Below, piece after piece: positions 8,944 through 16,998 of a stretch of DNA of 42,270 nucleotides. Each line of letters opens with the position of its first letter. The first letter of the stretch is position 1. Under the pieces are notes generated by a model. It was given only the letters and a program-made list of their open reading frames with translations. It was not told the DNA's origin and ran no database searches. The stretch covers positions 1 to 42,270 of the forward strand of contig JAJYQA010000030.1 in NCBI GenBank assembly GCA_021794835.1. The letters run 5' to 3'. The position numbers and the translations under genes were made by a program. Source of the stretch: Actinomycetes bacterium. Lineage in GTDB: Bacteria > Actinomycetota > Aquicultoria > Aquicultorales > Aquicultoraceae.

Positions 8944-8983
8944 GGGTCCAGAGGCCGGGGTCCTGGGTCCAGGGTCCAGGGTT
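8944..8983. repeat. GGGTCCA heptamer repeat cluster
   Basis: Three to four copies of a GGGTCCA-like heptamer follow the ppsA stop. The same motif recurs at 28606-28622 inside the end of cobA-hemD. It is one of several short intergenic repeat families in the window. Confidence 0.6.
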
Positions 8984-9018
8984 AAAACTGGTGGACCGAT
9001 GAGCAGGAAAATGTAGTT

Positions 9019-9034
9019 ACCCGATTTATCGGGT
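9019..9034. terminator. hairpin between convergent ppsA and htpX
   Basis: ACCCGAT and ATCGGGT form a tight inverted repeat just beyond the htpX stop, between two convergent genes. No long T-run follows on either strand, so its role as a terminator is only likely from position. Confidence 0.4.
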
Positions 9035-9037
9035 GCT

Positions 9038-9973
9038 CTACGGTGAACTTTGCTCCCCGCCGGGAGCTTCGCCTAGGCTCATCTCATCGAGCCTTTTTAT
9101 TCGCTCCTCGATTGGCGGGTGGGTCGAGAAAAGCTCACTAAAGCGACCGGCCATGCCATGTTCTTTCCGCAGGGGGTTTATTATATATAGATTGGCGGTT
9201 GCCTCGTTTGCAGTTCGAAGGGTATGTTCATCAGCCGCAATTTTGCGAAGCGCGTTTGCAAGGCCCGGGGGATAGCGGGTGAGCATTGCCCCCTGCGCAT
9301 CGGCCAAGTACTCGCGGTTTCGCGACAGCGCAAGTCGGATAAGCTGTGCGGCAAGTGGGGCAATAATTGCCAGAACAAGCCCGATGATAAGAAGTATCGG
9401 CCCTAAGCCCTCGCGGTCACGTCCCCGTCTAAATCCACCCCAGAAAAAGCTTTGCCTAAGAAGACCGCTTAAGATAAAGACCGCACCTACCAAAACAACG
9501 ACAATTGTTGAAAGTTTGACGTCGTAATCGGCAATATGGCTCATCTCGTGTGCGATAACCCCTTCGAGCTCAAGCCGATCCATCATATTAAGAAGTCCGG
9601 TTGTTACGGCAATTGCCGAGTGCTCAGGGTCACGCCCGGTTGCAAATGCATTGGGTGCCGGGTCATCGATCACGTAGATGCTTGGCACCTTGGGAAGGCC
9701 CGCTGCAATTGTGAGCCCTTCCACTGTATTATAAAGATAAGGGTATTCCTCTTTTTTTGCCGGGTGGGCTCCGCTTATGGTAAGGACAATCTGGTCACTG
9801 TAGTAGTAGCTGGTAAAGCTTAAAAAGGCGGCAATGACAAGTGCGATCACCAGCCCGAAATATCCAAGGCTGGTAAGTGCCCCAAGGATGTATCCCAAAA
9901 GAAGAATAAATATAACAAATCCGGTAAGAATTATCCAGGTGACCCGCCGGTTGCGGGATATTTCCTCGTACAT
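9038..9973 (-). CDS. htpX: HtpX-like membrane zinc metalloprotease (M48)
   Basis: Membrane-bound peptidase of family M48 involved in membrane protein quality control. Two N-terminal membrane segments (about residues 13-35 and 37-58) precede the zinc motif HEMSH at 143-147. Two further membrane segments follow, then NREYLADA, which supplies the glutamate ligand. 311-312 residues, slightly longer than the E. coli enzyme. It begins right after the lemA stop, with GTG at 9976 or ATG at 9973. The lemA-htpX pairing is common in bacteria. Confidence 0.93.
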   Translation of the reverse strand: MYEEISRNRRVTWIILTGFVIFILLLGYILGALTSLGYFGLVIALVIAAFLSFTSYYYSDQIVLTISGAHPAKKEEYPYLYNTVEGLTIAAGLPKVPSIYVIDDPAPNAFATGRDPEHSAIAVTTGLLNMMDRLELEGVIAHEMSHIADYDVKLSTIVVVLVGAVFILSGLLRQSFFWGGFRRGRDREGLGPILLIIGLVLAIIAPLAAQLIRLALSRNREYLADAQGAMLTRYPPGLANALRKIAADEHTLRTANEATANLYIINPLRKEHGMAGRFSELFSTHPPIEERIKRLDEMSLGEAPGGEQSSP

Positions 9974-9976
9974 CAC

Positions 9977-10531
9977 CTAAAACTCGACCTTCACCGGCTG
10001 CCGCGACTCGGCCTCGGCTTCAAAGTACGGCCGCTCTTTAAAACCGAAGATGCCGGCTATGATATTTCTTGGGAAGGTTTCAATTGCCGTGTCATACCGG
10101 TAGACGCTATCGTTATAAAACTGCCTGGCAAAGGCGATTTTACTCTCCGTTCCCGAGAGTTCTTCTTGAAGCATCATGAAGTTCTGATTCGCCTTAAGCT
10201 GCGGGTAGTTCTCGGCGACTGCAAAAAGGCTTCGCAGCGTCTGCGTAAGTTGGTTTTCCGCTTTAGCTTGCTCGGCAACACCCCCTCCTGCTGAGATGGC
10301 ACGCGATCTTGCCTCCGTTACATTCTCGAATACCTCTCGCTCGTGTGCGGCATATCCCTTAACCGTTTCGACCAGGTTTGGGATGAGGTCGTAGCGCCGC
10401 TTAAGCTGTACGTCTATTTGCGACCAGGCGTTATCTACCCGGTTGCGGGACGATATCAGGCTGTTGTAGTAGCCGGCGAATATGAGCACTGCCAGGATTA
10501 CCAATCCAATTATAATAAATAAGGCAATCAT
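9977..10531 (-). CDS. lemA: LemA family protein
   Basis: LemA-family protein: one N-terminal membrane anchor (residues 2-23) followed by a long helical domain. The family signature [20 protein letters not shown] follows the anchor and [10 protein letters not shown] comes next. 184 residues, the usual size. The family's biochemical role is not firmly known; it is very often paired with an HtpX-type protease, as here. The ATG at 10531 has GGAGAGAC upstream. The 285-base gap upstream holds two strong palindromes (10647-10666 and 10721-10742) shared with the divergent SOS-type gene. Confidence 0.92.
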   Translation of the reverse strand: MIALFIIIGLVILAVLIFAGYYNSLISSRNRVDNAWSQIDVQLKRRYDLIPNLVETVKGYAAHEREVFENVTEARSRAISAGGGVAEQAKAENQLTQTLRSLFAVAENYPQLKANQNFMMLQEELSGTESKIAFARQFYNDSVYRYDTAIETFPRNIIAGIFGFKERPYFEAEAESRQPVKVEF

Positions 10532-10646
10532 AACTGTCTCTCCGTCTATTAGATGTAAGATGTAGTTTACACCAAAACTGCCTTAATTAAAAATAAAACC
10601 GCCTTCGTTGCAATTCAAAAATAAAAATTACTTACCCTTTGGCTAA

Positions 10647-10666
10647 GTATCTATTTAAATAGATAC
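10647..10666. promoter_or_regulatory. perfect 20-bp palindrome, operator-like
   Basis: GTATCTATTTAAATAGATAC is a perfect palindrome with no loop, in the divergent region between lemA (minus) and the LexA-boxed gene (plus). This is the shape of a dimeric repressor site; the binding protein is unknown. Confidence 0.5.
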
Positions 10667-10720
10667 CCAAAATATGAACATATGAATACGAACTCCCTCA
10701 AGCGGTGTATATTAACTGGT

Positions 10721-10742
10721 TACGGTACCTAAAGGTACCGTA
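10721..10742. promoter_or_regulatory. 9-bp inverted repeat upstream of the SOS promoter
   Basis: TACGGTACC and GGTACCGTA are separated by TAAA. It ends five bases before the predicted -35 at 10748. No T-run follows, so an operator is more likely than a terminator. Confidence 0.4.
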
Positions 10743-10747
10743 TGCCG

Positions 10748-10776
10748 TTGCGTATAAATTACCAATATATTACAAT
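10748..10776 (+). promoter_or_regulatory. predicted sigma-70-type promoter
   Basis: TTGCGT (10748-10753), a 17-base spacer, and TACAAT (10771-10776). Transcription would start around 10782-10784, inside the LexA box. Confidence 0.55.
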
Positions 10777-10781
10777 TAGTA

Positions 10782-10795
10782 CGAACAAACGTTCG
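10782..10795 (+). promoter_or_regulatory. LexA (SOS) box, second copy
   Basis: CGAACAAACGTTCG is a perfect CGAAC-N4-GTTCG palindrome. It overlaps the expected transcription start and lies 22 bases before the start codon at 10817, so LexA binding would block initiation. Confidence 0.82.
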
Positions 10796-10816
10796 TTAAC
10801 GGAAGGTGGTAAGAAA

Positions 10817-11473
10817 ATGTCAGAACACAAACTTCCTGCAAAATTCATTAAAAAGATCCAGGGTAAAGACTTTGTTCTTTTTGAGGGTCTCCTGGAGATG
10901 GCCCATGCGGATGGTCTAAAGAGGGTGGAGACTCAACTCCTGCAGGCACCGCATAAAGATAACGGCATGCTCGCAATTGTAAGGGCCGTTATTGAGACGG
11001 ATAAGGGGATATTCTCAGCTCTGGGCGATGCCTCGCCTGAGTCGGCAGAGCGTCCCATGCAGCCACATCTTGTTCGTCTGGCCGATACCCGGGCTATAGC
11101 CCGAGCTATTAGAATAGCGGTAAATGTTGGCATAACCGCGGTCGAGGAGATAAACGAGAGTGAGCCGGTTATGGGAGGAAGTAGTCATAGCTCAAACAGT
11201 GGTAAGAAGTCCCGCAAAGCTAAAGAGGACGTTGAGACAGAGGTAAAATCGGCGTGGCTCGAGAAGCCCGAGTTGGTAGTCCTATCCTTCGGCAAGCATG
11301 CGGACAAAACTCTTGGAGATATCTTTGCCGAGGATCCAACCTATATCGAATGGCTGGCAAAAGAGGCCTATGACTACGTCTTAAGGACCGCGGCAAAGAA
11401 GCTTTTGGAGGCGCATACGCCCGAAGCCGACGACTTCGACCCAACCGGCACCGCCGAGTTATTTTTTGAATAA
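10817..11473 (+). CDS. candidate annealing-type protein with ExoX-like C-terminal domain
   Basis: 218 residues from the ATG at 10817, preceded by GGAAGGTGG; an upstream in-frame ATG at 10742 would place the LexA box inside the gene and is rejected. Residues 8-112 (GKDFVLFEGLLEMAH, then AIVRAVIETDKGIFSALGDAS, PHLVRLADTRAIARAIRIAVNVG) follow the strand-strand-helix layout with an RA-R-A-NVG helix that recalls Rad52/Erf-type annealing proteins. A Ser/Lys-rich linker (120-140) leads to VVLSFGKHADKTLGDIFAEDP-YIEWLAKE (154-183), the ExoX-like C-terminal/DUF3820 pattern. The annealase reading is inference from pattern, not an established assignment. The SOS box supports a repair role. Confidence 0.65.
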   Translation: MSEHKLPAKFIKKIQGKDFVLFEGLLEMAHADGLKRVETQLLQAPHKDNGMLAIVRAVIETDKGIFSALGDASPESAERPMQPHLVRLADTRAIARAIRIAVNVGITAVEEINESEPVMGGSSHSSNSGKKSRKAKEDVETEVKSAWLEKPELVVLSFGKHADKTLGDIFAEDPTYIEWLAKEAYDYVLRTAAKKLLEAHTPEADDFDPTGTAELFFE

Positions 11474-11578
11474 TCCAGCGTGCCAGCGGTTTTTAATGTG
11501 GAACATAAGACGGGAAAGCCTCATAATCTTGTAAACAAGCTTGGTTCTAAAGTCGATAGATAAGCAAAGGTGAGGCAT

Positions 11579-12283
11579 ATGTCACTTACGGCGATTACTC
11601 CGCTATGGGAAGTTATATTAAGGCTGTCGCTTGCCATGATACTTGGCGGTGCTATTGGCTACCAGCGGGAAGTGCGTGAGAAACCTGCTGGTCTTCGTAC
11701 CCATGCGCTGGTGGCGTTGGGCTCGGCGCTTATTATGATCATCTCTATCAACATAGAACCCATACTAGGCCTTCCCCGAACTACCGTAGATCGCATTGCG
11801 GCAAGCGTTGTTACTGGAATAGGCTTTCTTGGCGGAGGCGCGATCATTCGCCAGGGCAGTATTGTGAGAGGTCTTACAACTGCGGCAAGCATTTGGGTGG
11901 TGTCCGGAGTTGGATTGGCAGCTGGTGCCGGGTTTTACCTTGCCGCAACCATCACAACTATCTTCGCCCTTGCCGCGCTGACCGTCTTGGTGTATATCGA
12001 GCTCAGGGCAGTTTCTGGTCACCGGACCATTCAAATGTTGGCAGTGGATCAACCCCAGGAATTAGGGTTAGTGGTATCCGCTCTCGGCGAGCTGGATGTT
12101 GCGGTAAGAAACATCGATGTTGAGCCACTTGAAGGCGAAGGCGCAAATATATTACAGTTAGGTTTACAAATTCCGCGGGATGTTGATCCGTCCACAATTG
12201 TGGCGAAGTTGGCATCCCTAAAAGGTGTAAGTGAAGTACGTTGGCTAACCAGACCTTCAATCCTGGGGAGGACAGGTTTATAG
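11579..12283 (+). CDS. MgtC/SapB family membrane protein
   Basis: Inner-membrane protein of the MgtC/SapB family, linked in other bacteria to magnesium or acid stress and sometimes to ATP synthase control. Residues 8-135 hold four to five membrane segments with the family core GGAIGYQREVREKPAGLRTHALVALGSAL and later GFLGGGAIIRQG-IVRGLTTAASIW (family signatures). The C-terminus (about 150-230) is a soluble ACT-like domain. The ATG at 11579 has AAAGGTG six bases upstream; a GTG at 11570 is less well placed. It is followed by DUF523 with an overlap or near-overlap. Confidence 0.9.
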   Translation: MSLTAITPLWEVILRLSLAMILGGAIGYQREVREKPAGLRTHALVALGSALIMIISINIEPILGLPRTTVDRIAASVVTGIGFLGGGAIIRQGSIVRGLTTAASIWVVSGVGLAAGAGFYLAATITTIFALAALTVLVYIELRAVSGHRTIQMLAVDQPQELGLVVSALGELDVAVRNIDVEPLEGEGANILQLGLQIPRDVDPSTIVAKLASLKGVSEVRWLTRPSILGRTGL

Positions 12284-12723
12284 TAAGCTCTTGCCTAGCC
12301 GGCTTAGATACCAGGTACGACGGTGGCAACAAGCTTTGCGAACCGGTTAAAAAATTAGTTGGACAAGCAATAGCAGTGCCGTTTTGTCCCGAGCAGGGAG
12401 GTGGGCTTGCCACTCCAAGACCTCCTGCCGAAATCACCGGCGGCGACGGCCATGACGTTCTTGCCGGAAGGGCAAGGGTCTTAACCCGAGAAGGCAAAGA
12501 CGTTACGCAAGAATTTATAAGAGGCGCGAGGGAGATGTTAAGGCTTGCGCAAGCCATTGGAGCAGGTAAAGCTATTTTAAAGTCGCTTAGCCCATCCTGT
12601 GGGCATAAGGCTATTTATGACGGGACTTTTTCCGGTAAGATAGTTACGGGCGATGGCGTTACGTCTGCCCTGCTAAAAGAATCCGGTATAGAAGTTATCA
12701 CCGAGGAAGAGTTAGATGATTGA
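12241..12723 (+). CDS. DUF523 family protein (TudS-like)
   Basis: Small Cys-rich protein of the DUF523 family, which includes the 2-thiouracil desulfurase TudS, a [4Fe-4S] enzyme. Visible conserved parts are VSSCLAGLDTRYDGG, VPFCPEQGGGLATPRPPAEI and SPSCGHKAIYDG; the cysteines in these would hold the cluster. The start is unclear. The only standard start in frame is TTG at 12241, which adds 13 unconserved residues and overlaps mgtC by 43 bases. A strong GGGGAGGA (12265-12272) sits seven bases before an ATA at 12280, exactly where the family usually begins. The gene overlaps the next one (PHP) by 8 bases. Confidence 0.85.
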   Translation: MANQTFNPGEDRFIVSSCLAGLDTRYDGGNKLCEPVKKLVGQAIAVPFCPEQGGGLATPRPPAEITGGDGHDVLAGRARVLTREGKDVTQEFIRGAREMLRLAQAIGAGKAILKSLSPSCGHKAIYDGTFSGKIVTGDGVTSALLKESGIEVITEEELDD

Positions 12724-13510
12724 TTACCATATCCACACCGCGCGCTGTGGGCATGCCCAGGGCGAGATGGCCGATTACGTGGAGCGTGCGCGCGAGCTCT
12801 CTTTAAAAGAGGTAGGTTTTGCCGACCACCTGCCGCTTCTTTTCAAGCAGGATCCAACTCTTACCATGCGTATCGACCAGTTGGGTGAGTATATCCAGGC
12901 GGCGGAAAGTCTTAAAAAGGAGTTCCCCGACGTTGAAATTAAAACAGGTATCGAAGCTGACTATCTCCCCGGTTTTGAGGACGAGACGGCGCGCCTTCTA
13001 AAATCTTACGACTTTGACTTTGTCATCGGTTCGGTTCACTTCATCGATGGATGGGGCTTTGACGATAGCCGCTACATCGATGGGTATAAAGATTGGGACA
13101 TTTACAGCCTTTATGCGCGCTATTTTGGGTTGGTTGCCGATGCGGCCAAGACGGGGCTTTTCGACATCATCGGACATTTAGATCTCATCAAAAAATATAA
13201 TTTCAAGCCGGATGCCGATATCACTCCGCTGGTAAAAGGTGTTTTGGATATAATTAAAGGTGCCGGCGTATGCGTAGAGATAAACACGGCGGGCCTGCGC
13301 AAGCCGGTTGGTGAGATGTACCCCGGCACAGATATCTTGCGACTCTGCTTTGAGTCTGACATCCCAATTACGTTTGGTTCGGATGCCCATAAGCCTGAGG
13401 AGGTCGGCAAGGATTTCGACCTGGCAAGGTCAGCCGCAAAAGAAGCGGGATATGATAGGCTTGTGGTTTTTAATAAGCGTGTGCCAGAGTACATCATGTT
13501 GGATACATAA
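12716..13510 (+). CDS. PHP-family phosphatase, histidinol-phosphatase (HisJ) like
   Basis: Metal-dependent phosphoesterase of the PHP superfamily. The N-terminal metal motif DYHIHTARCGHA is followed by VGFADHLP, then the KTGIEADYLPG, GSVHFID, DIIGHLDLIKK, CVEINTAGLRKP and FGSDAHKPEEVG blocks typical of the HisJ group of histidinol-phosphatases. 264 residues, normal. It starts at an ATG inside the last codons of DUF523 (ATGATTGA), so the two are coupled. No other histidine genes are near, so the exact substrate is not proven by context. Confidence 0.88.
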   Translation: MIDYHIHTARCGHAQGEMADYVERARELSLKEVGFADHLPLLFKQDPTLTMRIDQLGEYIQAAESLKKEFPDVEIKTGIEADYLPGFEDETARLLKSYDFDFVIGSVHFIDGWGFDDSRYIDGYKDWDIYSLYARYFGLVADAAKTGLFDIIGHLDLIKKYNFKPDADITPLVKGVLDIIKGAGVCVEINTAGLRKPVGEMYPGTDILRLCFESDIPITFGSDAHKPEEVGKDFDLARSAAKEAGYDRLVVFNKRVPEYIMLDT

Positions 13511-13528
13511 AGCTTATCTTGAATAAGT

Positions 13529-13604
13529 AGCTTTCAGCAGTCAGCACTCAGCTTTTTATTTCTTTTGTTCTAAGGCTGATGGCTGAAAGCTGGAAGCTGA
13601 CGGC
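13529..13604. repeat. paired inverted AGCNNTC/GCTGANN heptamer arrays
   Basis: The left arm (13529-13552) reads AGCTTTC, AGCAGTC, AGCACTC, AGC. After a 22-base spacer the right arm (13575-13604) reads GCTGATG, GCTGAAA, GCTGGAA, GCTGACG, GC. The arms are complementary and can fold into a hairpin. This is the gene-free form of the arrays that bracket the S23 gene at 20302-20699. Confidence 0.75.
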
Positions 13605-13619
13605 TTAAGGGTGGTTAGT

Positions 13620-14630
13620 TTGACCAAAGCGATCGTTCTTATGTCCGGTGGCTTGGATAGCATACTGGCAGCAAAAATACTTCAAGACCAGGGGATTAAA
13701 GTGGAGGCGGTGGCTTTTGTGACGCCCTTTTTTGGCTCGGTCGACGCCCAGAAGGCAGCCAAGTTATTAGGTGTTCCGGTCCATGTCGTAGATATTACCG
13801 AAGAACATTTAAAGATGCTTAAATCCCCGAAGCATGGCTACGGCCGGTTTATGAACCCCTGCATCGATTGCCACGCGCTCATGATTAAGCATGCCGGCGA
13901 GCTTATGAAAAAGTTTGGCGCCGATTTTATAGCGACCGGCGAGGTGCTCGGCGAGCGGCCCAAATCGCAAAACCGCAACGCGCTGCGGGTTGTCGAAAAG
14001 GAGTCGGGCATGGAAGGATACATTTTGCGCCCGCTTTCGGCAAAACTACTTGACGAGACCATCCCTGAGAGAGAAGGCCTTGTCGATAGAAACAAACTTT
14101 TGGCAATACGCGGCCGCTCAAGAAAGCCTCAAATGGCACTTGCCAGACATTACGGGATAGATGAATACCCGTCTCCTGCCGGCGGCTGTATTCTAACCGA
14201 CCCCATGTATTCGGTAAGACTCCGCAATCTCTATAAAATTGAGGCCGAGCCTTCCGCAAGAGATGTTAGCTTAATTAAAATCGGGCGTATCTTTTTATCC
14301 AGCGAGGGCGCAATAATTTTGGTCTCACGAAACGAGCAGGAAAACAAAGCCCTTATGCAGCTTGCCGAGCCAGGAGATTTAATCCTTGAGGTGCAAGAGT
14401 TTCCCGGCCCGCTAACAATAATCCCAAAAAACTCCTTTGGTAAGGAGACGGTTTTTGAGGCGGCTGCCCTTACCGCAAGGTACAGCAAAGCTAAGGGAGA
14501 GTCTAAAGCCGATGTGGCGAGCTGGAAGTTGGGTGAAGAGCCAAGGCTCATCCATGTCGAGAAACCATCTGAGGCGGTCGAGGTAATCTCACCTAAAGGC
14601 GGTGAGTTGGCGAGAGTTGCCAGGAAATAG
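13620..14630 (+). CDS. PP-loop ATPase, tRNA-thiolation-type (MnmA/ThiI-like)
   Basis: Adenylating enzyme with the PP-loop motif SGGLDS at its N-terminus. NPCIDCHALMIKHAGELM and FIATGEVLGERPKSQ follow, the pattern seen in MnmA/ThiI-type tRNA sulfur-transfer enzymes. The CxxC of NPCIDC and a later AGGCILTD cysteine may bind iron-sulfur or carry the sulfur. The C-terminal 110 residues are a small, less conserved domain. The TTG at 13620 after AAGGGTGG is the likely start (a GTG at 13611 is possible). A tRNA thiolation role is inferred; the exact nucleoside modified cannot be told. Confidence 0.75.
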   Translation: MTKAIVLMSGGLDSILAAKILQDQGIKVEAVAFVTPFFGSVDAQKAAKLLGVPVHVVDITEEHLKMLKSPKHGYGRFMNPCIDCHALMIKHAGELMKKFGADFIATGEVLGERPKSQNRNALRVVEKESGMEGYILRPLSAKLLDETIPEREGLVDRNKLLAIRGRSRKPQMALARHYGIDEYPSPAGGCILTDPMYSVRLRNLYKIEAEPSARDVSLIKIGRIFLSSEGAIILVSRNEQENKALMQLAEPGDLILEVQEFPGPLTIIPKNSFGKETVFEAAALTARYSKAKGESKADVASWKLGEEPRLIHVEKPSEAVEVISPKGGELARVARK

Positions 14631-14702
14631 ACGTAAAGCCCACCCAAAACATTCCAATCGAATGTCTCTTCCGGTATATTATTTAGGGAATCGGGAGAAT
14701 TT

Positions 14703-14774
14703 AGCTATCAGTGGTTAGCCATCGGCTATTAATCTCCAATAAGCTGGTAGCTAAAAGCTGACGGCCGAATAGCT
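14703..14774. repeat. paired inverted AGCT heptamer arrays, degenerate copy
   Basis: The left arm (14703-14727) contains AGCTATCAG and GCCATCGGCT. The right arm (14742-14774) contains GCTGGTAGC, AAAAGCTGAC and GGCCGAATAGCT. Same family as 13529-13604, more diverged, just upstream of mtnP. Confidence 0.6.
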
Positions 14775-14798
14775 AATAACGGGAAACAGGAGGCAAAT

Positions 14799-15602
14799 AT
14801 GGCGGAAAAAAGAGCTGAGGTAGGCATATTTGGAGGTTCGGGGTTTTATTCTTTTCTGGACAATATCGAGGAGGTAAATGTTGAGACTCCTTACGGTCCG
14901 CCAAGCGATAAAATCGCAGTAGGCGAGATATCGGGCAAAAAGGTGGCGTTTTTGCCCCGACATGGGCGAGACCACCAGTACCCCCCACACATGGTCAACT
15001 ACCGCGCGAATCTCTGGGCGATGAAGTCGCTTGGAGTTGAGCAGATAATTGGACCATGCGCAAGCGGAAGTCTACAGCCAGAGATTAGGCCAGGCAGCTT
15101 TGTCCTTTGCGACCAGTTTGTCGATCGCACGAGTGGTCGCAAGGATACATTTTATGATGGGCCGATAGCGACCCACGTAAGCTCAGCCGATCCTTACTGC
15201 GCGGCCATGCGTGAAGTGGCTTTTGAGACCGCAAAAGAACTGGATATCCCAGTTATAAACGGCGGTACGGTTGTAGTTGTTCAGGGTCCGCGATTTAGCA
15301 CTCGCTCTGAGAGTAGGTGGTTCTCTTCGATGGGCTGGGAAGTTATTAACATGACCCAGTACCCAGAGGCTTATCTTGCCCGTGAGCTTGAGATGTGTTA
15401 TCTAAATATCTCGCTAATTACCGACTATGACGTTGGCCTTGAAGGCATGCCGGATATTCCACCGGTATCGCATGAGGAGGTAATCAAGGTCTTTAACGAA
15501 AACAACGACAAGTTAAAAAATTTACTATTTTCCCTGGTACCAAAGCTACCCGAGGTCAGGAATTGTTCATGTTATAACGCACTTGAAGGAGCAAGGTTCT
15601 AA
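14799..15602 (+). CDS. mtnP: S-methyl-5'-thioadenosine phosphorylase
   Basis: Cleaves methylthioadenosine with phosphate to adenine and methylthioribose-1-phosphate in methionine salvage. The family core is clear: VGIFGGSGFYSF (phosphate loop), FLPRHGRDHQYPPHMVNYRAN, GPCASGSLQPEIRPGSFVLCDQFVDRT, VVVQGPRFSTRSES and MTQYPEAYLARELEMCY. 267 residues, normal. The ATG at 14799 has CAGGAGG seven bases upstream. No other salvage genes are adjacent. Confidence 0.95.
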   Translation: MAEKRAEVGIFGGSGFYSFLDNIEEVNVETPYGPPSDKIAVGEISGKKVAFLPRHGRDHQYPPHMVNYRANLWAMKSLGVEQIIGPCASGSLQPEIRPGSFVLCDQFVDRTSGRKDTFYDGPIATHVSSADPYCAAMREVAFETAKELDIPVINGGTVVVVQGPRFSTRSESRWFSSMGWEVINMTQYPEAYLARELEMCYLNISLITDYDVGLEGMPDIPPVSHEEVIKVFNENNDKLKNLLFSLVPKLPEVRNCSCYNALEGARF

Positions 15603-15685
15603 GAAATTTAATCCAGCTCTCATATTTACCCCAGCTCTCACTAGAAAAAGTTTGTATCATCAGTTACAATATAAACTTAACCAAC

Positions 15686-15705
15686 TGCTTTTATCCCTAA
15701 AAGCA
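15686..15705. other. hairpin between mtnP and rex
   Basis: TGCTTTTA and TAAAAGCA form an 8-bp stem around TCCC. No T-run follows. It may be a weak mtnP terminator or an operator in the rex promoter region. Confidence 0.35.
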
Positions 15706-15751
15706 ATACGTCGGCATATGCGGGGTTTAGTAATTGGATAAGGGGTTAAAA

Positions 15752-16441
15752 ATGAACGATGTGCCTGAAGGTGTAATTGAACGTCTATCAACTTACCTAA
15801 ACTGCCTGATCAAGTTTCAACAGAGCGGAGTTGAGACGGTTTCATCAGAGCGTCTGGGTGCATCAAGCGGCGTTAATCCAGCGGAGGTGCGCCGAGATTT
15901 TACCTATTTTGGCGCCTTTGGGAAAAAGGGAGTTGGCTATAATGTCAAGACTCTAATACAGCATATCCAGCGAATATTAGGGTCGGATGAACCCCACAAG
16001 ATTGCTCTTGTCGGGGCGGGCAACTTGGGATCCGCTATTGCATCATACGAGGGACTGCTGCGCCACGGTTTTCATATTGCCGCCATATTTGACAAGGACC
16101 CAGATAAAATCGGAAAGAACATCCGGTACCTGGAGGTCTTTGATATCAAAGACCTCCCACATATCACCAGAAGCGCGAAAATCGAGATTGGTATTATAGC
16201 TGTGCCGCCAGCATCGGCCCAGGAAGCAGCCAACCTACTTGTTAAGGGCGGAGTATCGATTATTTTGAATTACACGCCGGCGCTTATAAGCGTTCCGGAA
16301 GGTGTGCAGCTTCATGACACCGATCCCGTACAACAGCTATTACATACCCTCTACTATCTTTCCTCGACCAGTGACAAAGGGCTACCCAGGAGAAAACGCG
16401 GCCCCAACGGAGGCAAGGGTTGTGTAAGGGCAACACACTAA
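15752..16441 (+). CDS. rex: Rex redox-sensing transcriptional repressor
   Basis: NADH/NAD+-sensing repressor that controls fermentation and respiration genes. The N-terminal winged helix contains LSTYLNCLIKF and EVRRDFTYFGAFGKKGVGYNV. The Rossmann domain begins with IALVGAGNLGSAI and includes GIIAVPPASAQEAANLLV and LNYTPA. The ATG at 15752 has AAGGGG six bases upstream; an in-frame TTG at 15734 is less likely. 229 residues with a basic tail (RRKRGPNGGKG). A rho-independent-type terminator follows. It lies upstream of the heme/cytochrome genes, a plausible regulon, but I found no clear Rex operator there. Confidence 0.95.
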   Translation: MNDVPEGVIERLSTYLNCLIKFQQSGVETVSSERLGASSGVNPAEVRRDFTYFGAFGKKGVGYNVKTLIQHIQRILGSDEPHKIALVGAGNLGSAIASYEGLLRHGFHIAAIFDKDPDKIGKNIRYLEVFDIKDLPHITRSAKIEIGIIAVPPASAQEAANLLVKGGVSIILNYTPALISVPEGVQLHDTDPVQQLLHTLYYLSSTSDKGLPRRKRGPNGGKGCVRATH

Positions 16442-16456
16442 AAAGTAAAGTGCGCA

Positions 16457-16479
16457 AAGGGGACGTGGCCTCTTTTTTG
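16457..16479 (+). terminator. rho-independent terminator of rex
   Basis: AAAGGGG, a six-base loop, CCTCTTT, then further T's (six in a row from 16474). One G-T pair occurs in the stem. It lies 16 bases after the rex stop. Confidence 0.7.
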
Positions 16480-16622
16480 TTTACAAGCCTATTAGAATTA
16501 GGTTTTGTTTAGACCTCTTTATTCAACAAATTACTTTTAAATTCTTACGGATAGGGAATTAAAACATAAGAGCTGCATAAACGAGCTATGCCGGCGCGGT
16601 CTCTTGAACTTTACGTGCTAGT

Positions 16623-16934
16623 ATGGAGCAAGAAATGATGAAGACAGATGGTTACCCATTACGAGGGGCGGATTCGGCTTCATGTATTATTGATAACCAG
16701 ACATTAATAATACAAGCAAAACAAAAGAAGCTATTTGTCCTTAATGCAGCAGGAACCAGGATATGGGAACTTGCAGATGGTCGACATGGTATAGAAGATA
16801 TTATCCTGGAAATAATGTCCCACAGCAAAAAGCCGGAAAGCCAAATACGCCAGGAGATAGAGGAATTTATTGAAGAGCTCGTCGAGAGACAGGTTCTCGT
16901 TGTACTGAGCCGTCCCGATAATGCTGCGGCTTAA
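16623..16934 (+). CDS. PqqD-like protein (RiPP recognition element fold)
   Basis: About 100 residues with the PqqD pattern: a beta-hairpin region (ASCIIDNQTLIIQAKQKKLFVLNAAGTRIWELADG) followed by winged-helix helices (IEDIILEIM, IRQEIEEFIEELVERQVLV). PqqD-type proteins bind leader peptides and present them to radical SAM maturases. No maturase or convincing precursor peptide is next to it, so the job here is open. Start: ATG at 16623, or ATGs at 16635/16638, which have GGAG in better position. Confidence 0.75.
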   Translation: MEQEMMKTDGYPLRGADSASCIIDNQTLIIQAKQKKLFVLNAAGTRIWELADGRHGIEDIILEIMSHSKKPESQIRQEIEEFIEELVERQVLVVLSRPDNAAA

Positions 16935-16998
16935 AGAGCGGTAAGAGTTATTAGAGTTATTCCGTATACCAGTTTCTTGAATCTAGGGAGGTTAAGAG

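Noticed and set aside
10742-10816. Upstream ATG giving a longer SOS-type protein
   Set aside because: It would put the -35, -10 and LexA box inside the gene; the ATG at 10817 has a proper ribosome binding site.
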